Shown: piece after piece, positions 6,851-12,426 of the stretch | Layout: each line of letters starts with the position of its first letter | Position numbering within the stretch: the stretch's first letter is position 1 | From: JALVCQ01 sp964452325 | GTDB taxonomy: Bacteria > Bacteroidota > Bacteroidia > JAADEI01 > JALVCQ01 | Assembly (NCBI GenBank): GCA_964452325.1 | Contig: CAYVLB010000053.1 | Span: forward strand, 1 to 12,426 | Direction of reading: 5' to 3' | Length of the DNA stretch: 12,426 nucleotides | Made by a program: the position numbers and the translations under genes | The notes under the pieces: generated by a model | Told to the model about the DNA's origin: nothing | Databases searched by the model: none | What the model saw: only the letters and a program-made list of their open reading frames with translations

Positions 6851-9346
6851 TTACCTTTTGAATGTACGCCGCCACTTAATCCACAACCCCCCACCCAACA
6901 ACAACAACAGCAAAAGATTCGAAGCCCATCCAATTTGACGCCCCATATAAACAATCGGAGGATCAAATCGAAACTCGATTATATGATCACCCGCTGGGAC
7001 TTCCATTCCCCGTAAGATATAGTTCACCCGCACATGAGGAGCGGGCTGACCATCAATCCATACTTTCCATCCCTTGTGGTCGTCGTAATACACCTCGGAA
7101 AAAACCAAAAACTGCGGATGGGCAGTACGGCTCCGATAACGGACAACATTGGGACGATAATTGATTAGTTGGACGACCCGCTGCGAATCCGGCGGATAAA
7201 TAATTTGTTGGTCCTGCTGTTTCCCCCGCCACTGAATATACGAAAGAAAACGTTGGTCCATCACCGCCTTCCGACGGAATGGCAGGTGATATAGGGCGTC
7301 TAATTCCGCATCAGGATCCGGTACAACCACTACCGTATCCACAAACCACACAGGACCTGCAGCAACCGGATTAACAATTACACCACGGGCACTGTTCTCG
7401 GCAATTAGATAGCGCGTATCCAACATGTTAATCACCGTAGCACTGTCAAAAAGGCCACGGGCAAGGTATCGCTGAATCTCAGTATTGAGGTGATAATCAA
7501 TCAGATCCTGATACCGCTGGAGTTTGGCAGCATGATAGCCTCCCACATGACGATGATAGAATGAGGTATAGGCATCATTCCAGGGATTGCGGGTCAGGTT
7601 AAGGACCCGATAGTGAGGATCCGAGTCTTGAAGAATCCGCTCATCTGCTGGCGTAAGGGGAACAGGATCTATGATTTCCCGCCTTTTAACGAAGTCTTTT
7701 TCGGAAACATAGCGACGCCCCACCGCCCATAAGTCCGTCGTGGCCAATAACCCTACTCCACCATACAGTAACGCAGCTTTAATGCGTCCTTTTTCCCACA
7801 ACCACAATATGGCAGCTCCCACTACGACAAATAGCAAACTCCGAATCGCATCGGAGCGCATCATTGCAGCACGGTCTTTGGGAAGAAGATCCCGTAGCCA
7901 TTCTGGATAGCCCGCATCCGCAGGAGAACGAAAGTCATAAAGAGACGGAAGTAGCACAACGACAAGCAGCAATAAGCCACCCACTACCCCCAGTGCATAT
8001 CTCATTGACCGACGAAAACGCACCCGATCAACCCCATCTCGTACCATGCGATCGACGATAAGCACCCCCCACATCGGCATCAGCAACGACACCAGCCACA
8101 AAATCATACTGGGCACACGAAATTTATTGTAAAAGGGAAGGTATTCAAAAAGCAAAGTATTGACCATCGGGAAATGACGACCCCATGCCATAACAATACT
8201 CACTACTACCGAAATCAACACCCACCACTTAAGCGGGTCCTGACTATAAAACAACGCAAACACAAACAGGAATACGATCATGGCTCCTACGTAAATCGGG
8301 CCTTCAGTAAAGGGTTGGGCTCCCCAATAAGTCGGCATCGCTTGCAGGGTCTTTAACAATTCAGCACGGGAAACTTTTCCCCTCAAAAATGAAGCAATGG
8401 CACCGTCCTCCGGCACCTCTCCAGCCGATCCGCCCCCTTTGAAGTTCGGCACCAAAAGGGTAAGGGTCTCATCAATGCCATAGCTCCACCGAAATGCATA
8501 ATCGATCGAAAGGCCCGAAGCCCGAACTGCCCCCTCCTTCCGTACATGACGTTTAAGCTCAGAACCACCTCGCATCGTGTCTTTGGAATATTGATGCACG
8601 GTAAGCAGGTTGGTCGCATTCACACCCACACCGGCAACAACCGCCACCACCCACAAGGCCAAACGTTGTCCATACAATTTCCACCAACGCTTGCGGTAAG
8701 CCTGCCAGCCCTCCCACAGCAAATAAATCCCCAGCATTAAGAAAAGGTAATATGTAATCTGCATATGATTCGCCATAACCTCCCACCCAACTGCCACACC
8801 CAATAGCCCCGCCCACAACCACATATTCCCCCCCCGCCGAAACAGCGCATACGTAAAACCCACCACCAACGGTGACCACAAAATGGCCCATGCTTTGGTC
8901 ATATGACCCGCCTTCAAAATGATCACATTGTTGGATGTGAAACCAAAAGCCAATGCTGCAATAACCGCTGCAGGGAGGGAAGCCCCCAACAACAACATCA
9001 TTACATAGAAAGTAAGCATCATTCCAAAGGTCTCCACCACAAACGACGGCATCCAGGTAAGGGGTTTCCATCCCAAAGCCTGAAGTATCTTCATCTCTCC
9101 CCCCGAATGATAATTGGTGATCAAATAGACGGGCATCCCACTAAAAATACGCGGATGCCACAAGGTCGGACGAGATGCGGTATCGTTGTAGTTATGAATA
9201 AACGTCGAAAGGGCTATATAACTAATGCGGTCTGCCGACCGTATCTCTTTGCCTTGCCAAGAAGGATAGTAAAACAGAGACGCAGCTAAAAAGAATATAG
9301 CAATTGCCCCTACATGCGGTAATGCTTTCCGAAAAACATGTTTCAT
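6851..9346 (-). CDS. YfhO-family polytopic membrane protein
   Basis: The product is 831 residues with about a dozen transmembrane helices between residues 11 and 540 (first one at 11-29), a large outer domain (about 541-800), and a last helix at 808-824 followed by a basic tail. Family landmarks are PRIFSGMP near 65-72, FGFTSNNVII and AGHMTKAWAILWSPL in the first core, GGYHAAKLQRYQDLIDYHL at 602-620, NMLDTRYLI at 640-648, and the C-terminal FSEVYYDDHKGWKVWIDG at 749-766 followed by RVNYILRGMEVPAGDH. These last blocks are characteristic of the Bacteroidota version. In Bacillus, YfhO is tied to lipoteichoic acid glycosylation and it is a GT-C-like membrane protein; the role in Bacteroidota is not established, but an envelope sugar-transfer role is the natural guess. 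The ATG at 9346 directly precedes a basic N-terminus and helix 1. The GATase gene follows after 9 bases. Confidence 0.93.
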   Translation of the reverse strand: MKHVFRKALPHVGAIAIFFLAASLFYYPSWQGKEIRSADRISYIALSTFIHNYNDTASRPTLWHPRIFSGMPVYLITNYHSGGEMKILQALGWKPLTWMPSFVVETFGMMLTFYVMMLLLGASLPAAVIAALAFGFTSNNVIILKAGHMTKAWAILWSPLVVGFTYALFRRGGNMWLWAGLLGVAVGWEVMANHMQITYYLFLMLGIYLLWEGWQAYRKRWWKLYGQRLALWVVAVVAGVGVNATNLLTVHQYSKDTMRGGSELKRHVRKEGAVRASGLSIDYAFRWSYGIDETLTLLVPNFKGGGSAGEVPEDGAIASFLRGKVSRAELLKTLQAMPTYWGAQPFTEGPIYVGAMIVFLFVFALFYSQDPLKWWVLISVVVSIVMAWGRHFPMVNTLLFEYLPFYNKFRVPSMILWLVSLLMPMWGVLIVDRMVRDGVDRVRFRRSMRYALGVVGGLLLLVVVLLPSLYDFRSPADAGYPEWLRDLLPKDRAAMMRSDAIRSLLFVVVGAAILWLWEKGRIKAALLYGGVGLLATTDLWAVGRRYVSEKDFVKRREIIDPVPLTPADERILQDSDPHYRVLNLTRNPWNDAYTSFYHRHVGGYHAAKLQRYQDLIDYHLNTEIQRYLARGLFDSATVINMLDTRYLIAENSARGVIVNPVAAGPVWFVDTVVVVPDPDAELDALYHLPFRRKAVMDQRFLSYIQWRGKQQDQQIIYPPDSQRVVQLINYRPNVVRYRSRTAHPQFLVFSEVYYDDHKGWKVWIDGQPAPHVRVNYILRGMEVPAGDHIIEFRFDPPIVYMGRQIGWASNLLLLLLLGGGLWIKWRRTFKR

Positions 9347-9369
9347 GTCACTGTCGGCTTGCTATGCTG

Positions 9370-9377
9370 CAAATATT
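9370..9377 (-). promoter_or_regulatory. Weak candidate -7 element upstream of the yfhO-like gene
   Basis: AATATTTG on the minus strand matches TAnnTTTG except for the first base and would give a leader of about 17 bases before the ATG at 9346. There is no TTG at the expected upstream distance (the nearest is 25 bases away). This is the best promoter candidate in the 74-base gap but it is weak. Confidence 0.2.
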
Positions 9378-9384
9378 GGAATAA

Positions 9385-9401
9385 TGGGATAAGCTACCCC
9401 A
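9385..9401 (-). terminator. Short hairpin after aroE, possible weak terminator or leader structure
   Basis: On the minus strand TGGGGTA and TATCCCA pair over seven positions (one G-T) around a three-base loop GCT, 19 bases after the aroE stop codon. The sequence after it (TTATTCC) is only modestly T-rich, so it is a poor intrinsic terminator. It may instead be a transcript-end stabiliser or lie in the leader of the yfhO-like gene. Confidence 0.28.
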
Positions 9402-9420
9402 GCAATGCGTGCACACTCCC

Positions 9421-10179
9421 CTATTGATCCAAAATCCTCCACCACCTAGCAGCTGCCAATGCCTGTTCCCACAGCATCCGACTGCCATTCATCACAGCAG
9501 CTCCCACCGCCAGCCCCATCTTTAGAAAAGGCGTGAGTGCAGGAGCATACACCAGGTCAAAACAATAATGGGTGGGTAATAACCCATTAAGAGGAATCCG
9601 AAGGGGAGAATGGCCAATCATACCGGCCGGCGTCGCATTGATCAAACACCCGAATGGGTGCAATCGACGGGGGGCACACATCAGATCACCATAAGTCCAT
9701 CTCCCTTTCGAGGGATTACGCGATATCAACACATACGGAATCCCCTGCTTACGCAAGACATACTGAACCGCCCTCGATGCCCCACCCGTCCCAAAGACCA
9801 ACGCCTTTCGTCCCTTCACCCAGCCCCACCATCGACCAACACTCCGTTCAAAACCCATTGCATCGGTATTATGCCCCCATACCTCCCCATCACACTTACA
9901 AATTGCATTCACAGCCCCAATGGCCTGTGCCTCTGGCGTAAGAGCATCAAGATACGATATGATACGCTCTTTGTAGGGAATCGTCACATTCAAGGCATAC
10001 CACGTCGGATCCCTTCGAAAACGCAGCATGAAATCCTGGAGACCAGCCGGCGGTATGGAATACTTTTCATATTGTAACCGGTCATCAGCCTTTGCCTGCC
10101 GAAGAATATGCCGCCACAAATGCGGCGAGGCCGCATGCTGAAGCGGCCAGCCAATCACACCCAACCGAAGTATGCCCAT
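9421..10179 (-). CDS. aroE: Shikimate dehydrogenase (NADP+)
   Basis: The product is 252 residues, near the short end for AroE. It reduces 3-dehydroshikimate to shikimate with NADPH, the fourth step from DAHP synthase in the chorismate pathway, in the cytoplasm. Seen: catalytic Lys70 in NVTIPYKE, GAVNAI at 88-93, catalytic Asp106 in GHNTDAMGF, the nucleotide-binding turn FGTGGASRA at 129-137, SRNPSK at 153-158 (basic residues favouring NADP), NATPAGM at 181-187, DLVYAPALTPFL at 208-219, and a C-terminal NGSRMLWEQALAAARWW whose Gln239 matches the substrate-binding Gln. An oddity is the first substrate motif, QHAASP at 14-19, where the family has HSxSP: the first Ser is Ala (A16) and the second is kept (S18). 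The ATG at 10179 is 3 bases after the stop of the carboxypeptidase gene, so they are almost certainly co-transcribed. Confidence 0.95.
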   Translation of the reverse strand: MGILRLGVIGWPLQHAASPHLWRHILRQAKADDRLQYEKYSIPPAGLQDFMLRFRRDPTWYALNVTIPYKERIISYLDALTPEAQAIGAVNAICKCDGEVWGHNTDAMGFERSVGRWWGWVKGRKALVFGTGGASRAVQYVLRKQGIPYVLISRNPSKGRWTYGDLMCAPRRLHPFGCLINATPAGMIGHSPLRIPLNGLLPTHYCFDLVYAPALTPFLKMGLAVGAAVMNGSRMLWEQALAAARWWRILDQ

Positions 10180-10182
10180 CCC

Positions 10183-11679
10183 TTACACCGAAGTATCCAC
10201 CAACACGTGCCGATACTTTTCCCGAATGTATTGAAGGTAATAATCGAGTGAAAGGTCCGCACCAGTAATTCGTTGGCACAAAGTAGCTGAAGGATATAAA
10301 TAACCGTACTGGTGAATGTTGGTTTTCAACCATTCCAAAATCGGCGCAAAATGACGCTGGCGAATTAAGTGAGGCACATCCAACTCTTTTTTCATCGAAT
10401 AATAAAACTGAGCAGCATAAAAGGCTCCCAATGAGTAAGTCGGGAAATACCCCAACGTCCCATGCGCCCAATGAACGTCTTGAAGGACCCCTTGGGCATC
10501 ATCATCGATTTCAAGCCCCAAGTATTGCGCATAACGTGCATTCCACGCCTCGGGAAGATCCTTGACAGCCAACGACCCCTCAATCAATTGCTTCTCCAGC
10601 TCGTAACGCACCAGAATATGAAAATGATAGGTAACCTCATCAGCTTCAATGCGAATCGGATGCATGTGCACCCGATTCACCCGCATAAAAATATCCATTG
10701 GCGACAGTGCCTTCAACTCAGGAAAGAAATCCACCAAATCGTCGAAATACGCTTCCAAGAAAGACATCGACTTGCCAACGTATTTTTCCCAAAACAACGA
10801 TTGCGACTCATGAATCGACAATGAAGCCGCATAAGATGAAGGAAGCCCATACTCCGGATCTTGGAGCAAATGGTATTCATACCATGCATGCCCCATTTCA
10901 TGCATAATACTAAACAAGGACGTGGTAAAGTTCGTCAGGTCAATTTTGGTAGTAATGCGAATATCGCCCGGACCAATATTGGTACAAAACGGATGGGGCG
11001 AAACATCAATGCGCAGCACGTCCGGCGAAAAACCCACCTCACGGACTACCTTCCATCCCAACGCTAATTGTCGTTCTTTTGGAAAGGTCATCCCATCTGG
11101 CCACGAAAGGGGTTCCCGGAAAATTTCAATCAGCGCTTGCATCAATGGGGTGAGCTTTTCCTTCACCTCCTCAAAAATCCTATCTAAAAAGTCAATGCGG
11201 ACACGTCGATCAAAAAGATCTACCAAAGCTTCGTAAGGATGGTGATCATAACCTAAATAGTCACTTTTCCGACGATTTTTCTCTACGATCTTTTCCAGGT
11301 ACGGCTGAAAAATAGAAAAGTCTGATGACTGACGAGCCTGTCGCCAAGCACTGAACGACTCAGCAACCAACTGCTCCATCTCTTCCACAAATTCACTCGG
11401 CAACTTCCGGGACTTTTCAATCTCTTCTTGGAGAACCTCCAACTGGAGGCGTTGACGGTCCGAAAGATCCTCACTCCACGCATTCTCAATCAGCTCAGAC
11501 AGCTTGGGAGCAACCTCTCGTTGGTGGATCAATCGGGCCAATAAGGAACTTTGCACTGAACGCGTTGCAGACCCCGCCGACGGCATCATCACCTCCATAT
11601 CCCATCCCAATAAAGCTGAGGTTTCAATCAACGCAAAAGTCTCACGGCGATATTCCCGTACTTTGGCATAATAGGACAT
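10183..11679 (-). CDS. M32-family zinc carboxypeptidase (carboxypeptidase Taq type)
   Basis: The product is 498 residues, the normal M32 length, with no signal peptide, so it acts in the cytoplasm, probably trimming residues from the C-terminus of peptides. Family motifs are all present: HPF at 229-231 followed by NIGPGDIRITT, the zinc and catalytic site HEMGH at 260-264, HESQSLFWE at 290-298 whose Glu291 should be the third zinc ligand, IRIEADE at 342-348, and GTLGYFPTYSLG at 407-418. The protein is largely helical. The ATG at 11679 is chosen over an in-frame TTG at 11685; it places the start about 18 bases after the transcription start expected from the TAGTTTTG element in the divergent gap. 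It is the first gene of the minus-strand run and is followed by aroE after 3 bases. No functional link between the two is known to me. Confidence 0.96.
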   Translation of the reverse strand: MSYYAKVREYRRETFALIETSALLGWDMEVMMPSAGSATRSVQSSLLARLIHQREVAPKLSELIENAWSEDLSDRQRLQLEVLQEEIEKSRKLPSEFVEEMEQLVAESFSAWRQARQSSDFSIFQPYLEKIVEKNRRKSDYLGYDHHPYEALVDLFDRRVRIDFLDRIFEEVKEKLTPLMQALIEIFREPLSWPDGMTFPKERQLALGWKVVREVGFSPDVLRIDVSPHPFCTNIGPGDIRITTKIDLTNFTTSLFSIMHEMGHAWYEYHLLQDPEYGLPSSYAASLSIHESQSLFWEKYVGKSMSFLEAYFDDLVDFFPELKALSPMDIFMRVNRVHMHPIRIEADEVTYHFHILVRYELEKQLIEGSLAVKDLPEAWNARYAQYLGLEIDDDAQGVLQDVHWAHGTLGYFPTYSLGAFYAAQFYYSMKKELDVPHLIRQRHFAPILEWLKTNIHQYGYLYPSATLCQRITGADLSLDYYLQYIREKYRHVLVDTSV

Positions 11680-11688
11680 TTCCAACCA

Positions 11689-11712
11689 TTAGTTTTGGCA
11701 CAGCAAAACTAA
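11689..11712. promoter_or_regulatory. Perfect inverted repeat with back-to-back promoter elements
   Basis: The arms TTAGTTTTG (11689-11697) and CAAAACTAA (11704-11712) are exact reverse complements separated by GCACAG. Each arm contains TAGTTTTG, an exact match to the Bacteroidota -7 element TAnnTTTG, one reading right (11690-11697) and one reading left (11711-11704). Starts about 6 bases past each would give leaders of about 18 bases for the carboxypeptidase (ATG 11679) and about 20 for the plus-strand gene (GTG 11724). Good -33 elements are not seen at the standard spacing. The repeat could also be an operator for a dimeric regulator. Confidence 0.5.
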
Positions 11713-11723
11713 GCCATCCCAAC

Positions 11724-12426
11724 GTGCCATCTTTACATACTCGAAGGTTAATAACCATCGTGGGAAGCCTACTGGTCATTACCTTGGCAGGCTATTTGCT
11801 ATTAATGTGGTATGTAACCCCACAGCCCCCCGCTGAATCCCTGATCCCGAATGCAGCGATCTGGGCGCAACGAAGTACCCCTACAACGCCACCTTTGAGC
11901 CTACCCTCCCCGATCGAGAACGCACTCGGAATTCAACCCCCAGCTTTCGATTCGCTGATAACGGAATTGCTTCCCACACAAGCCGACATCTATCGCATAC
12001 TTTATTATGCAGGTGGCAATACTTGGCACCACCTTCGAATCGCATCAAAAGCACCTACCGCATCGAAAATATTAAAACACCTCCGAACACACCTGAACAA
12101 CTGGCAAGAACGTACCTATACCTACAAAGGAACCACCATCCACATTTTCCGTAAAGCAAACCAGAGGATAGCACTTGCCCGCATCCATCGGTATCTCCTA
12201 TGGAGCGATGCAGGGCAGATCATCGAGTTGGCACTTCGTGCCAGTACCAACCCCATGCACCGCGCCCCCATCCCACCACTTGCTACCGGCCAAGTGTGGA
12301 TTCATTGGAAGCGTAGCTGGTACCTGTTTCGCCAACTATGGAGCAACCTTGATCCAATTTGGAAAACCTCACCAATAATAGACGGCATCTATCGACTCCA
12401 ATCGCATAACCAACGATGGGAGGCCT
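11724..12426 (+). CDS. Hypothetical membrane-anchored protein, N-terminal part (runs off right edge)
   Basis: A frame open for 234 codons from a GTG at 11724 to the window end. The three minus-strand frames entered from the right edge all meet stops early. The N-terminus is a textbook membrane anchor: basic residues (HTRR at 5-8), then a helix at about 9-30 (TIVGSLLVITLAGYLLLMWY), then a Pro-rich linker (PQPPAESLIP). The rest looks like a soluble extracytoplasmic domain with alternating strands and helices (for example RKANQRIALARIHRYLLWSDAGQIIELALRA at about 143-173, in pieces), rich in Arg, His, Trp and Tyr. I do not recognise it firmly. The layout recalls large Bacteroidota anchored proteins of the DUF3352 type, but that is an impression only. 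The start is uncertain: the frame stays open upstream into the carboxypeptidase gene, and GTG 11724 is the only standard start before the helix that fits the candidate promoter. No Shine-Dalgarno is seen. The coding strand is C-rich, unlike the G-rich coding strands of the other genes. Confidence 0.75.
   Translation, partial: MPSLHTRRLITIVGSLLVITLAGYLLLMWYVTPQPPAESLIPNAAIWAQRSTPTTPPLSLPSPIENALGIQPPAFDSLITELLPTQADIYRILYYAGGNTWHHLRIASKAPTASKILKHLRTHLNNWQERTYTYKGTTIHIFRKANQRIALARIHRYLLWSDAGQIIELALRASTNPMHRAPIPPLATGQVWIHWKRSWYLFRQLWSNLDPIWKTSPIIDGIYRLQSHNQRWEA

Noticed and set aside
8559..9071. Minus-strand open frame of 170 codons
   Set aside because: It is an alternative frame inside the yfhO-like gene; its composition is Gly/Val/Cys-biased and lacks family motifs.
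12175..12378. Plus-strand open frame of 67 codons
   Set aside because: It is out of frame within the longer open frame from 11724 to the window end, which has the plausible membrane anchor.
1..12426. Mobile elements, CRISPR arrays, tRNA or rRNA genes, toxin-antitoxin or defence genes
   Set aside because: No transposase, integrase, repeat-spacer pattern, tRNA-like cloverleaf or recognised defence domain was found on either strand; gene content is ordinary chromosomal.

Overview
The window looks like a stretch of ordinary chromosome from a member of the Bacteroidota. The strongest sign is the YfhO-family membrane protein, which carries the phylum-typical GGYHAAKLQRYQDLIDYH block and the NMLDTRYLI block. 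Supporting signs are a pheS gene without a neighbouring pheT, few Shine-Dalgarno sequences, and several matches to the Bacteroidota -7 promoter element TAnnTTTG at sensible distances from start codons. A genus cannot be named from this sequence. I see no phage, transposon, CRISPR array, tRNA or rRNA.

Nine genes lie on the minus strand and one on the plus strand. In transcription order from the right (minus strand) they are: an M32 zinc carboxypeptidase; aroE (shikimate dehydrogenase), 3 bases further on; a YfhO-like polytopic membrane protein; a class I glutamine amidotransferase; pheS (phenylalanyl-tRNA synthetase alpha chain); a 3-hydroxyacyl-CoA dehydrogenase; a secreted or lipid-anchored beta-propeller protein; a GT-C glycosyltransferase of the AftB-like type; and the first third or so of a two-helix potassium channel that runs off the left edge. 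At the right edge an incomplete plus-strand gene (11724 to the end) encodes a membrane-anchored protein of unknown function and is divergent from the carboxypeptidase.

Most genes are tightly packed (gaps of 2-9 bases, or 57-101 bases), so several are probably co-transcribed. The clearest breaks are the 199-base gap before the propeller gene, the 74-base gap before the yfhO-like gene and the 44-base divergent gap at 11680-11723. The products are a mix of housekeeping functions (aromatic amino acid synthesis, Phe-tRNA charging, acyl-CoA metabolism, peptide breakdown) and envelope functions (YfhO, GT-C enzyme, propeller, ion channel). They do not form one obvious pathway.

I did not find a convincing new biological system. 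The most interesting non-coding signals are a perfect 9+6+9 inverted repeat in the divergent gap, whose two arms each contain a TAnnTTTG promoter element facing opposite ways, and a 36-base stem-loop just before pheS. The most interesting coding points are an Ala in place of a usually conserved substrate-binding Ser in AroE, and the unassigned plus-strand gene.
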